A program made the translations under genes and the position numbers. From CBDIHH01 sp965279095 (lineage in GTDB: Bacteria; Pseudomonadota; Alphaproteobacteria; Caulobacterales; Caulobacteraceae): a stretch of DNA of 64,000 nt. Below, piece by piece: positions 1 to 8,385 of the stretch. The stretch covers positions 186,001 to 250,000 of the forward strand of contig CBDIHH010000005.1 in the NCBI GenBank assembly GCA_965279095.1, written 5' to 3'. Each line of letters starts with the position of its first letter. Within the stretch, counting starts at the first letter, position 1. Under the pieces are notes generated by a model. The model was given only the letters and a program-made list of their open reading frames with translations, made no database searches and was not told the origin of the DNA.

Positions 1-444
1 GTCGCCAGCCTGAGCTGGATGCTGGCGGGACCGGGCGAGCATTTCGCCTGGCTGATGGTCCGCGGGGCGCTGACCGGCCTCGTCGTCGGCGGCTTCCAGC
101 TGACGCGCAACACCATGGCGGCGGATATCATGGAGCTGGATGCGATCCGCCACGGCCAGCGCCGCGAAGGCCTGTTCTCGGCGGTGTTTAGTTTCACGGA
201 GAAGACGGCAGCCGCCCTGGGGGTGCTGGTCATCGGCCTGTTGCTGTCGGCGCTCGGCTTCAACTCCAAACTGGCCCCCACGGGGACCCAGTCGGACAAC
301 GTCAATATCGGCCTGTATCTGGCGATGTCGATCCTACCGGCGCTCGGCTATCTGGCGGCCTATCTGATTTTCCGCTTCTACCGGCTGGGCCCGGCCGAGC
401 TGCAGGCCGCCCGCGAGACGGCGGCGGCGGCCCGGCCGGCCTGA
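1..444 (+). CDS. MFS transporter, GPH/MFS_2 sugar-type family (3' part only)
   Basis: The reading frame is open at the left window edge, so only the last 147 or so residues are present. They show three hydrophobic membrane segments and a cytoplasmic loop with R-x-G-x-R-R-E-G-L-F-S-A, followed by a conserved F-x-E-K. That loop pattern is typical of the GPH (MelB/MFS_2) cation:sugar symporters. The C-terminal tail is short and Ala-rich. The substrate cannot be told from this part. The gene ends 165 bases before the next start, and no shared operon with the flavin monooxygenase is evident. Confidence 0.8.
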   Translation, partial: VASLSWMLAGPGEHFAWLMVRGALTGLVVGGFQLTRNTMAADIMELDAIRHGQRREGLFSAVFSFTEKTAAALGVLVIGLLLSALGFNSKLAPTGTQSDNVNIGLYLAMSILPALGYLAAYLIFRFYRLGPAELQAARETAAAARPA

Positions 445-563
445 CCCGGGATCGTCGCCCCCGCTACAGATACGTAGAGCAGAGCCGCGCCGCGTCGCGC
501 GGAGGATTGCCCGCCGCCTTCCGACCCGGCACCACGGAGGTGCTTTGGCCGTAGCGGCGCGCG

Positions 564-576
564 CCCCCCCCCCCCC
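564..576. repeat. Homopolymeric C tract (13 C)
   Basis: Thirteen consecutive C residues lie 33 to 45 bases upstream of the monooxygenase start at 609, where promoter or leader sequence would be. Runs this long can gain or lose bases by slipped-strand mispairing. They are also a common site of sequencing error, so the exact length is uncertain. Confidence 0.85.
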
Positions 577-608
577 ATAGGGCGGATCGAGCACAACAAG
601 GACAGACC

Positions 609-1775
609 ATGAAATTCGGAACGATCCTGACGCCCCACTGGCAGGGGGATACGACCCAGGCCGAGACCTATGCGGACATGGTCGACCGCATCATCTTCGC
701 GGAAAAGTGCGGCTACTGGTCTTGCTGGACCACCGAACATCATTTCGCCAATGACGCGGAGTATCGCCCGTTCGGCTGGGACAAGGCCGACTTCCGCGCC
801 TATGACCTCGCCGTCGATCCCCTGACCCTGCTGACCTATGCCGCGGCCAAGACCTCGCGCATCCGCCTGGGGACCGGGGTGCTGGTGCTGCTCTATGACA
901 ATCCCCTGCGCATCGCCGAGCGGGCGGCCATGCTCGACGTGCTGAGCGGCGGCCGGCTGGAGCTGGGCGTCGGCCGCGGCAGCGGCTTTCGCGAACCGGC
1001 GGCCTTCGCGGTGCCCGACAAGCTCGAGGACAGCCAGGACAAGTATTTCGAGGCGCTCGAAATCATCCTCAAGTCGTGGTCGGGCGAGAAGTTCACCCAC
1101 GCCGGCAAATACTACAGCTTCCCCGAGCTGGAGGTGGTGCCCACCCCGATTCAGCAGCCCTTCCCCAAGATCTTCCTGTCCAGCGGCAGCACCCGCAGCG
1201 TCGAATTCGCCGCCGAGCATGGGCTGTCCTATGCGGCGGTCACCGGCTCTTGGGGGTGGCAGGGGGTGGAGAAGCACAACGCCACCCACGCCGCCTTCGT
1301 CGCGGCGGCGCAAAGGGCGGGCCGGTCCGAGGACGACTTCCTCTACCCCAACACCCAGTTCCTGTTCTGCGCGGAGACGGATGCGGAGGCCGAGGAGGTG
1401 GCCGAGGAGCATCTGATCAAGTTCACCGCCCATGTGGAGGCCCACTACCAGCGCGAGCTGCATGGCGGGGTCGCCCTGCGCGCTTTTGTTGGCGACGAGG
1501 ATTCCACACCGCGCAAGCGCACGGTGAACGACATCCGCGAACTGGCGCGCAATCAGTTCGAGACCAACCTGATCGGCAGCCCGGCCACCATCGCCGAGAA
1601 GCTCACGGCGGTCCTGGAGCGGGTGCCGTCCATCAACTACGTCCTGGCCATCACCGACGCCGGCTCGCCGCCCCGCGCCTTCACCCATCGCTCGATGGAG
1701 CTGTTCGCCGACAAGGTGATGCCGAAATTCGCCGGACGGACCCGCGCCGACAACATGGCCGGACAGGCGGCCTGA
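609..1775 (+). CDS. LLM-class flavin-dependent monooxygenase (luciferase-like)
   Basis: The 388-residue protein has the bacterial luciferase TIM-barrel fold. The N-terminus reads M-K-F-G-T-I-L-T-P-H; an E-H-H-F motif falls near residue 37; R-L-G-T-G-V-L-V and L-D-V-L-S-G-G-R-L-E-L-G-V-G-R-G lie near residues 83 to 125. Family members use reduced FMN and O2 to oxidise small substrates, often sulfonates, sulfones or alkanes. An AAGGACAG ribosome site precedes the ATG. It is transcribed apart from the ssu-like operon, but the LysR and IclR genes and the desulfinase follow it. A role in oxidative C-S cleavage is an inference from this context; other alkanal or aromatic substrates are possible. 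Confidence 0.85.
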   Translation: MKFGTILTPHWQGDTTQAETYADMVDRIIFAEKCGYWSCWTTEHHFANDAEYRPFGWDKADFRAYDLAVDPLTLLTYAAAKTSRIRLGTGVLVLLYDNPLRIAERAAMLDVLSGGRLELGVGRGSGFREPAAFAVPDKLEDSQDKYFEALEIILKSWSGEKFTHAGKYYSFPELEVVPTPIQQPFPKIFLSSGSTRSVEFAAEHGLSYAAVTGSWGWQGVEKHNATHAAFVAAAQRAGRSEDDFLYPNTQFLFCAETDAEAEEVAEEHLIKFTAHVEAHYQRELHGGVALRAFVGDEDSTPRKRTVNDIRELARNQFETNLIGSPATIAEKLTAVLERVPSINYVLAITDAGSPPRAFTHRSMELFADKVMPKFAGRTRADNMAGQAA

Positions 1776-1802
1776 CGGGTCCCGGGAGGGACCTGGGCGG
1801 GG

Positions 1803-2705
1803 CTAGGCTAGCCCCGCCGACTGGCTCACGGCCATGAGTTCCTGCGCCAGCTGGGCCGCCGCCGGGGTGGGGTTGCCGTTCACGCGCCGGGCCAGATGCA
1901 CCATCTCCCTCAGCATCATGCCCTCGAAGGGGAGGGCGATGACCTCGCCACTGGCCACGTGGCCCGTCATGGGCTCCTCGTTCACAAGCCCCACCAGCCG
2001 ACCCTGGCGGATCAGAGAGATCGTGAGGCTGTCGGAGTCGGTCACCATGATGCGGGACGGCGTGGTCATCCCGGCGCGCCGGAAGGCCTCGCCTACGGCG
2101 ACTGAGGAGCGAACGCTGCGGATCCCCCAAAGCAGCTTCGCCAAGTGCTGCGGCCCGAGCTCAGGGGTGGCGAGGATGGGATGGGACGCACTGATATACA
2201 CACGGCTGGTCTTGGGGAAGAGCGCCTCGGTGCGTACCTCCGCGCTGTTGGCGAAATCCCCGGCGAGGGTGCTGACGACCATGTCGAATTCGCCCGCGAG
2301 CAGCTTCGGGATGAGCGCCGGACCCCAGCCTTCATCGACCTTCAGCACGACCGCGGGTCGGGCCATCATGAAGTCGGCCAGTGTCTGGCCCAGGACGCCG
2401 CCGGTGAGGTTCTTGTCGATGCCGACATTGATGGTGGGCGGGCCGCCCGACAGGGCCTCGATCTCGTTGGCGGTCCGGGCCACGTCGGACAGGATGAGGC
2501 GGCAGTTGCGGTCCAGCACCCGGCCGGCCTCGGTCAGCTTGGGTCCCGACTGCGTACGCTCGAACAGCTTGGCGCGCAGTCTGAGCTCGAGCTTGGCGAT
2601 GCTATGGGTGAGGGCCGACTGGGAGATGTTGAGGGCGGCGGCCGCGCGACCGAAGCCCCGATGCTCGATCACGGCCTGAAAATGCCGAAGCTGCCGCAGT
2701 TCCAT
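1803..2705 (-). CDS. LysR-family transcriptional regulator
   Basis: The 300-residue protein starts M-E-L-R-Q-L-R-H-F and has the standard LysR winged helix-turn-helix over residues 1 to 60 (A-A-A-L-N-I-S-Q-S-A-L-T-H-S-I, then L-F-E-R). A type 2 periplasmic-binding-like effector domain runs from about residue 90. It is divergent from the IclR gene, and a GTCAT-N11-ATGAC dyad lies between them, which fits autoregulation plus control of the divergent promoter. The ligand is unknown. The surrounding sulfonate-type genes suggest control by sulfur supply or by the organosulfur substrate. Confidence 0.9.
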   Translation of the reverse strand: MELRQLRHFQAVIEHRGFGRAAAALNISQSALTHSIAKLELRLRAKLFERTQSGPKLTEAGRVLDRNCRLILSDVARTANEIEALSGGPPTINVGIDKNLTGGVLGQTLADFMMARPAVVLKVDEGWGPALIPKLLAGEFDMVVSTLAGDFANSAEVRTEALFPKTSRVYISASHPILATPELGPQHLAKLLWGIRSVRSSVAVGEAFRRAGMTTPSRIMVTDSDSLTISLIRQGRLVGLVNEEPMTGHVASGEVIALPFEGMMLREMVHLARRVNGNPTPAAAQLAQELMAVSQSAGLA

Positions 2706-2782
2706 CGTCGGCCATCCACCATCCGCCGCGCCGCGCCTGGCTGGCGGCCGGCGACGATATTCAGGGGCAATACGAGATAGCT

Positions 2783-2803
2783 GTCATTAGAAATTTAGAT
2801 GAC
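2783..2803. promoter_or_regulatory. LysR box, GTCAT-N11-ATGAC
   Basis: Five-base arms GTCAT (2783-2787) and ATGAC (2799-2803) form a perfect dyad separated by 11 bases, containing the canonical T-N11-A. It sits 78 bases upstream of the LysR start and 92 bases upstream of the IclR start. The in-frame ATG at 2799 lies inside the dyad and so is a poor start for the IclR gene. Confidence 0.65.
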
Positions 2804-2894
2804 TCGGGCGCAGTTCGGTTTTGTAACCGGTGGCGGATCGGCGTTCTCTCGGGCCATGGCGGCGTCAGCTACGACGCAAGCGGCAGGAGGCGGC

Positions 2895-3674
2895 ATGATC
2901 GACCGGGAGGCTTGCGATCAGGGGCTGGTCAAGTCCGCCGCCCGCACCATCCGGGTGCTCGACGCCTTCGCGGAAGCAAAATGCGCGCGCCGGGCGTCCG
3001 ACCTGTCGGCCGCCCTCAACATCCCCCTGTCCAGCTGCATCGCCATCCTCGACACCCTGGTGGCCGAGGGGGTGCTGGTGTTCGAGATGGGCGAGCGCAA
3101 GTATTTTCCTACCGACAAGGTGCGCCGCCTGGGGGACTGGCTGTCCCAGGTCGATGTCCTGCAACTCGCCGTGGTGTCGGCGGCGCGCCGGATCCATTCC
3201 ACCCTGGGCTACGCGGCCACTGTCAGCCAGGTGGCTGGCCCCTGCGCCGAGTTCATCTTCGCGGCGGGTCAGAAGCGGTGGACGGCCGGTTCGCGGCCCT
3301 TGCTCGGCGGACCTGAGGGCCTGGTCGTGCTCAGCCGGCGCAGCCGGTCCGAGATGGAGCTGGCGGTGGAGGTCCATAACCACAGCTTCGGCAAACGACG
3401 CAGCCTGAGCCTGCGCGACCTGGAGAAGCAGGTCTGCGCCGCCCGTGTCGACGGCTACGCCGCCGGATACTCGGCGAGCGGGGCAGGGGAGTTCTCCGTG
3501 GCCTTCTGCCTGGGCGACGAGGGGAACGGACGCGAGACCATCCTCTGCGCCCGGGTGGACGAGCGCCAGTTCCGGGCGCGGTCGGCCCGCATCGTCGCCT
3601 GGATCCGCCAGTGCATCAGCCTGTCGATGGACGCCTACGCCTACGCCAGCACGCCCTTCGCCAGCGTCGCCTAG
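2895..3674 (+). CDS. IclR-family transcriptional regulator
   Basis: The 259-residue product has an N-terminal winged helix (S-A-A-R-T-I-R-V-L-D-A-F, then A-S-D-L-S-A-A-L-N-I-P-L-S-S-C and a wing with G-E-R-K-Y-F-P-T-D) followed by an IclR-type effector domain. The ATG at 2895 was chosen because AGGAGG lies four bases upstream. Longer starts at 2799 and 2856 have no comparable site, and the first falls within the LysR box. The effector domain is less conserved than in typical IclR proteins. Two regulators of different families side by side suggest layered control of the island. Confidence 0.85.
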   Translation: MIDREACDQGLVKSAARTIRVLDAFAEAKCARRASDLSAALNIPLSSCIAILDTLVAEGVLVFEMGERKYFPTDKVRRLGDWLSQVDVLQLAVVSAARRIHSTLGYAATVSQVAGPCAEFIFAAGQKRWTAGSRPLLGGPEGLVVLSRRSRSEMELAVEVHNHSFGKRRSLSLRDLEKQVCAARVDGYAAGYSASGAGEFSVAFCLGDEGNGRETILCARVDERQFRARSARIVAWIRQCISLSMDAYAYASTPFASVA

Positions 3675-3730
3675 GGCCGGGGGTAGCATTCGGGCCCGGC
3701 GCCGGATTGCGCCGAGCCCGAGAGGGTCCG

Positions 3731-4828
3731 CTAGCCGCGCATCCGCAGTAGGGCGTGGGCGGCCTCGAGCGGGCGTGGGTCCACCCAGTCAGACAGAGAG
3801 AAATCGCGCTCGCTGAAGCCGTAGGTCCAGGTGAAGATCTTCTGCTGCTCGAACAGAGCCAGGCGTTCGTCGTCCAGGGTCGGATGCAAGGCCTTCAGGG
3901 ACGCGTCCGTATAGGCCTCGGCCACCGCCTCGGGGGTGCCGCGGGTCTCCGACTGCAGCACCTGGCGCACGCCCTCGACATTGTCTCGGGCCCAGTCGGC
4001 GGCGCGCAGGGTCTGGTAGAGGAAGCGGGCCAGCACGTCGAAATGATCGTCGATCAGGCTCTGGTGCACGGTGATCGGACGGGGGGTGCCGTTGTTCACG
4101 CGGAACCGGCGATCGGGCAGCTTGTCGAGATTGATCCCCACCACGAGGCCGAGATGGCGGGCGGCGTCCACCGCCGAGGATCCCTTGACGTAGACGGCGT
4201 CGACATCGCCATCGACCAGGGACCGCAGCGACCATAGGCCGGCCAGCTGGCCGGACGGTGCGCCGTCCACGGGGGTGGCGGACGCGGCGGAGCGGCTGGC
4301 GCCGACCTCCACCAGGGTGACGTCGTCGAGGGTCAGGCCGGCGGAGGCGAGGGCGCCCTTGTAGCCGTGCAGGGACATGCCGCGCGATATGCTGCTGCCG
4401 CGCCGGTGGGCCTCGATGGGGTGGTCGGTCCAGGTGGGCAGGGCGAGGCGCAGGCCCTTGAGGTCCGCGGGGCTGGTCACGCCGCTGTCGGCGCGCACCA
4501 GGATGGCCTGGTGTTCGTCGATCCAGGTCAGGCCCACGAGGCGGGTCGGGGCGCCCTGGGCGCGGGCGCCGATGGCCAGCAGGTTGCCGCCCTCGCGGAT
4601 CAGGGAGGGCAGGTCGTGGTCGTAGTGATGGCGCCGCAGGGCCGACCCGGCGGACTCCTGCAGGGTGTCCACCGGCAGCCCGTCGGCGGCGAATTCCTCG
4701 GCCAGCCAGCCCAGCTTATAGGCGAGGCCGGTGGCCGTCGGCACGGGGCAGCGGGTGAACCAGATGCGGTCGAGATCGGCGGGCGGGGTGCGCCCTTTGG
4801 CGGCGCGGTCGAGGGTCAGGGTGTTCAC
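3731..4828 (-). CDS. DszB-like aromatic sulfinate desulfinase
   Basis: From the GTG at 4828 (GAGGAG seven to twelve bases upstream) the protein is 365 residues, the length of Rhodococcus DszB (2-(2'-hydroxyphenyl)benzenesulfinate desulfinase). It matches DszB in C-P-V-P (Cys27), in a His at 68 ten residues before Arg78, and in R-x-G-G after that Arg. These correspond to DszB Cys27, His60 and Arg70, the catalytic residues that release sulfite. The fold is the periplasmic-binding type, so automatic annotation would probably say ABC substrate-binding protein. There is no signal peptide, and the N-terminus is polar, which argues for a cytoplasmic enzyme. An ATG at 4858 would add ten residues. It is divergent from the TonB-dependent receptor. 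The true sulfinate substrate is unknown. Confidence 0.75.
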   Translation of the reverse strand: MNTLTLDRAAKGRTPPADLDRIWFTRCPVPTATGLAYKLGWLAEEFAADGLPVDTLQESAGSALRRHHYDHDLPSLIREGGNLLAIGARAQGAPTRLVGLTWIDEHQAILVRADSGVTSPADLKGLRLALPTWTDHPIEAHRRGSSISRGMSLHGYKGALASAGLTLDDVTLVEVGASRSAASATPVDGAPSGQLAGLWSLRSLVDGDVDAVYVKGSSAVDAARHLGLVVGINLDKLPDRRFRVNNGTPRPITVHQSLIDDHFDVLARFLYQTLRAADWARDNVEGVRQVLQSETRGTPEAVAEAYTDASLKALHPTLDDERLALFEQQKIFTWTYGFSERDFSLSDWVDPRPLEAAHALLRMRG

Positions 4829-4914
4829 GGGTGTCTCCTCTGGCGAAGCCGCCACCAAGCGCGTTGCGCCGGGCGTCCGCGGATAGAGGTTTGTTTTCGC
4901 ACCCTGATTTAATT

Positions 4915-4927
4915 CCTACAATTTAGG
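4915..4927. promoter_or_regulatory. CCTA-N5-TAGG dyad in the desulfinase/receptor gap
   Basis: CCTACAATTTAGG lies in an AT-rich patch of the 253-base gap between the divergent desulfinase and receptor genes. It shares the CCTA/TAGG half-sites seen at 18209-18254. It could be an operator, but a single short dyad is weak evidence. Confidence 0.3.
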
Positions 4928-5081
4928 TAGACTTAAGTGACGTGTGAGCCCCACTGCTTTGTGCTGGAGGGCCGTCGCGGCCTAGCTTGAGGGGCGAGAG
5001 AGGCGACGCCAGCGCACGATCCGGGAGCCCAGGACCCGGTTGTTGGCCACCGCCCGGACGCTTCACATGGAAAGCGAGATA

Positions 5082-7529
5082 ATGATCTTCGGTGTTTTGT
5101 CAGGGGCCTCCTGGGCCCATTCGGCGCGTTCTTACCGTCAGCTTCTCTCTGCGGGCCTGTCGCTCGCCGCCCTTTGCGCCGGCGGCGCTTCGGCGCATGC
5201 GGAGACGGCGGCCGTCAGCGACTCGGCGGGCGTAACGGCCGCCGCCGCCGTCACGGTGCTTGACGATGTCATCGTGACCTCCCGTCGCCGCGAGGAGAAC
5301 CTTCAGGACGTCCCCATCGCCATCACGGCCCTGTCCGGTGACCTGCTGGCCAAGAACGACCAGATCCGGGTGGCCCAGGACGTGGTCGCCTTCGCCCCCA
5401 ACATCAACGCCGCCGCCACAGACGGCAAGGAACGGCCCCGCTGGTTCGTCCGCGGCGTCGGCACCAACAACACGGACGCCAACGGCGTCAGCCCGGTGGG
5501 GGTCTATCGGGACGAGGTCTATATCGCCAACTTCTACGCCCAGGCCTTTCCCCTGTTCGACCAGCAGCGGGTGGAGATCCTGTCGGGACCGCAGGGCACC
5601 TTGTGGGGCAAGAACACCACCGGCGGCGCCATCAGCTTCGTCTCCAAGGCGCCCAGCTTCACCTTCGGCGGCTACGCCAAGGGCACAGTGGGCAGCGACA
5701 ACCAGCGGGGCGTCGAGGGGGCGGTCACCGGGGCGATCATCCCCGACATTCTGGCCGCCCGCCTGGCGGTCTACCACGACCAGGACGACGGCTGGCAGCG
5801 CAACGTCTATGCCGGCGACGTCATCCCGCCCAGCGCCACGGCCTGGAATCTGGGCGCCGCCCAGCGGGTCGGTCGCAATGACGAGACGGCCCTGCGCGCC
5901 CAGCTCCTGTGGACGCCGAGGGCCGACCTGGATGTGACCTTCAACTACCACCTGCGTCGCTACAAGGGCGACCAGACGCCCTCTTACATCATCCCCGACA
6001 CCTATATCGCCCCGATCGCCAACCCGACCTACAACCTGGGCTACACGAGCCCGGCCTCGCCGCTGCCCTATGGCTATGTCTGGGCGGCCGGCAACAGCCA
6101 GCAGACCATCGACAACGACGGCGGCCTGTTGCGGATCAACTGGCGGCCGGGACCCCTGGCGCTCACCTCGATCACCGCCTTCGAACAGAACACCCTGACC
6201 CGCTGGTCCGACGGCAACACCGCCGTGCCGCTCAAGAATAACGTCGCCCGGCAGAGCACCCCGGACCGGCAGTTCAGCCAGGAAGTGCGGTTGGCGTCGC
6301 CGGCCGAGGACCGGTTCAACTGGATCGTCGGCGGCTACTATTTCGACGAATCCAACACCTCTGAAATCTGGGCCGGGAACCTCAATATCTTCACCGCCCC
6401 GGCGCCGGTGGCGGCCCGCAGCTATTCAGACAACTACACCCACACCGACACCGAGAGCGTCGCCGCCTTCGGCAGCGCCACCTACGCCCTCACCGACCGC
6501 TTCAAGCTCATCGCCGGCGGGCGGGTCACCCGCGAGACCAAGACCTTCTCCCAGGCCTTCACCCTGGGCACGGGGACGGTGATCTTCAGCGACCCCTCGC
6601 GCTGGTGGCTGGCCAGTTCCGTCAGTTCCCCCCTGGTCCGCAACTCTGTCGCCTCGGTGAAGAAGACCTACGACAGCTTCACCTGGGACGTGACGCCCCA
6701 GTATGAGTTCACTGACAAGGCGCTGGTCTATTTCCACTACAGCTACGGCTACCTGTCGGGCGGCTTCGACAATCGTCGTAACAACGCCGTGTCCCCGAAT
6801 ATCTTCCAGATCTTCGAATACCAGCCCGAGCGCATCCGCACCTATGAGGTCGGGCTGAAGACCGAATGGCTGCAGGGCCGGCTGATCGCCAACGCCTCGG
6901 CCTTCTACTACGACTATCCCAGCATTCAGGTGCTGGTGATCCTGCCCACGACGGGGGCCAACACCAACAGCACGGCGACGGTCGGCAACGGCTATTCCAA
7001 CGCCGCCGGCACGGTGAAGGGCGCCGAACTCAGCCTGGAGGCTGCTCCCGTCGATCGCCTGCGCCTGCGCGCCGCCATCGGGGTGCTGGACGGCGAGTAT
7101 TCGCGCTTCCCGGTCCAGACCGGGATCAACTATCCCCGCCTGGGCCTGGTGAACGCCACCATCAATCCCAGCGGCAACGTCTTCACCCGGGCGCCGAAAT
7201 TCACCTTCTCGGCCGGGGGGACCTATGGCTTCGATCTCGGCCGCTACGGTCTGATCGAGATCGGCGGCCAGTATCGCTACCTGTCCAAGCAGTATTTCAG
7301 CCCGACCATCGAGTTCGACCCGACCCTCCAGCAGGAGGGCTACGGCCTGACCGACGCCAGCCTGGCCTGGGCCTTTGGCCCCGGCCGCCGCCATCGGCTG
7401 TCGGCCACCGTCCAGAACGCCTTCGACAAACAGTATCTCATCCACGCCATCGCGCCGACCAACAACGGCGCGGCGGGACGCCAGGGGCGGCCGCGCAGCG
7501 CCCTGGTCTCCCTCAGCACCACCTTTTGA
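5082..7529 (+). CDS. TonB-dependent outer-membrane receptor
   Basis: The 815-residue protein has a signal peptide (hydrophobic L-S-A-G-L-S-L-A-A-L-C-A-G-G then an A-H-A type cleavage site), a TonB-box-like D-D-V-I-V-T, and a plug domain with L-Q-D-V-P-I-A-I-T and later Q-G-T-L-W-G-K-N-T-T-G-G-A. A 22-strand-type barrel follows and ends in Phe, as outer-membrane barrels do. It would import a substrate across the outer membrane using ExbB/ExbD/TonB energy. It is 11 bases upstream of the first ABC permease gene, so it probably delivers the same organosulfur compound. Starts at 5067 (ATG) and 5040 (TTG) are possible; 5082 has GGAAAG at a reasonable distance. Confidence 0.92.
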   Translation: MIFGVLSGASWAHSARSYRQLLSAGLSLAALCAGGASAHAETAAVSDSAGVTAAAAVTVLDDVIVTSRRREENLQDVPIAITALSGDLLAKNDQIRVAQDVVAFAPNINAAATDGKERPRWFVRGVGTNNTDANGVSPVGVYRDEVYIANFYAQAFPLFDQQRVEILSGPQGTLWGKNTTGGAISFVSKAPSFTFGGYAKGTVGSDNQRGVEGAVTGAIIPDILAARLAVYHDQDDGWQRNVYAGDVIPPSATAWNLGAAQRVGRNDETALRAQLLWTPRADLDVTFNYHLRRYKGDQTPSYIIPDTYIAPIANPTYNLGYTSPASPLPYGYVWAAGNSQQTIDNDGGLLRINWRPGPLALTSITAFEQNTLTRWSDGNTAVPLKNNVARQSTPDRQFSQEVRLASPAEDRFNWIVGGYYFDESNTSEIWAGNLNIFTAPAPVAARSYSDNYTHTDTESVAAFGSATYALTDRFKLIAGGRVTRETKTFSQAFTLGTGTVIFSDPSRWWLASSVSSPLVRNSVASVKKTYDSFTWDVTPQYEFTDKALVYFHYSYGYLSGGFDNRRNNAVSPNIFQIFEYQPERIRTYEVGLKTEWLQGRLIANASAFYYDYPSIQVLVILPTTGANTNSTATVGNGYSNAAGTVKGAELSLEAAPVDRLRLRAAIGVLDGEYSRFPVQTGINYPRLGLVNATINPSGNVFTRAPKFTFSAGGTYGFDLGRYGLIEIGGQYRYLSKQYFSPTIEFDPTLQQEGYGLTDASLAWAFGPGRRHRLSATVQNAFDKQYLIHAIAPTNNGAAGRQGRPRSALVSLSTTF

Positions 7530-7540
7530 CGGGACCGGCC

Positions 7541-8380
7541 ATGTCGACATTGCAAACAGACCGCGCTGTCTGGCGCCCCCTGGGGCGCCGCCCCCGGGCG
7601 CTCCCGGCGCCGCCCAAGTCTGACGCCGGCCCCCGCGACCAGCGGTGGACCCTCATCCTGCCGCCGATCATCCTGATCGGCGCCTGGACTGCGCTCAGCG
7701 CCAGCGGACTGTTCCCGCGCGAGATCGTCGTGCCGCCGGCGGTCCTGTGGCGCACCTTCGCCGGCCTCTGGGCCAGCGGCGAGCTGCCCAACCACCTCGT
7801 CGACAGCCTCGGCCGCCTGGGCATGGGCTACGCCATCGGCGCGGCCCTGGGCATCGTCCTGGGGGTGGTCATGGGCCTGTCACGGCAGGCCGAGGCCTAC
7901 ATCCTGCCCAGCTTCCACATCCTGCGGCAGCTGCCCACCATCGCCCTGATCCCGGCCTTCATCATGCTGTTCGGGGTCGGCGAGACGGTGAAGATCGTGC
8001 TCGTCGCCAAGGCCACGGCCCTCCCGGTCGCCCTGGCCGCCTTCGAGGGCGTGCGCGGCATTCCCAAGGCCTATTTCGATGTCGGGCGAATCTTCCAGGT
8101 CGGGCCGGCGCCCCTGTTCCTCAAGGTGGTGGCCCCCGCCATCGTGCCCCCGGTGATCACGGGCCTGCGCATCGCCCTGTCCCGCTCCTGGATGGTGCTG
8201 GTGGGCGCCGAGTTGCTGGTGGCAGACCGGGGGCTGGGACAGCTGATGGAGTGGGGCCGGCAGACGTTCCGCATCGACATCGTCCTGCTGGGGGTGGTGA
8301 TCACCGGCCTCATCGGCTTCGCCCTCGACAAGGCCTTCCGGTCCGCCGAGCGGGCTCTGTCGCCGGCGCGGGCGAGGTGA
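7541..8380 (+). CDS. ABC transporter permease, SsuC/TauC-like (first of two)
   Basis: The product is 279 residues with about six membrane segments after a basic, Pro-rich 35-residue N-terminus. The cytoplasmic EAA-type loop (A-F-E-G-V-R-G-I-P-K-A-Y-F-D-V-G-R-I-F) and the A-L-S-R-S-W-M-V-L-V-G-A-E-L motif are typical of sulfonate/nitrate/taurine importers. It starts 11 bases after the receptor stop and is followed five bases later by a second, different permease, so the transporter channel is probably a heterodimer. Upstream in-frame codons belong to the other frame of the receptor gene. Confidence 0.9.
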   Translation: MSTLQTDRAVWRPLGRRPRALPAPPKSDAGPRDQRWTLILPPIILIGAWTALSASGLFPREIVVPPAVLWRTFAGLWASGELPNHLVDSLGRLGMGYAIGAALGIVLGVVMGLSRQAEAYILPSFHILRQLPTIALIPAFIMLFGVGETVKIVLVAKATALPVALAAFEGVRGIPKAYFDVGRIFQVGPAPLFLKVVAPAIVPPVITGLRIALSRSWMVLVGAELLVADRGLGQLMEWGRQTFRIDIVLLGVVITGLIGFALDKAFRSAERALSPARAR

Positions 8381-8385
8381 GCGTC

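Noticed and set aside
378..1688. Open frame antisense to the first flavin monooxygenase
   Set aside because: Composition is low-complexity with no recognisable motif, and it is opposite a clear LLM-family gene.
2799..2894. Upstream start for the IclR gene
   Set aside because: The ATG at 2799 is inside the LysR box and has no ribosome site, whereas 2895 has AGGAGG.
3731..4828. Annotation as an ABC transporter substrate-binding protein
   Set aside because: The protein has no signal peptide or lipobox and retains the DszB Cys/His/Arg spacing. The real binding protein of the importer is at 9992-11110.
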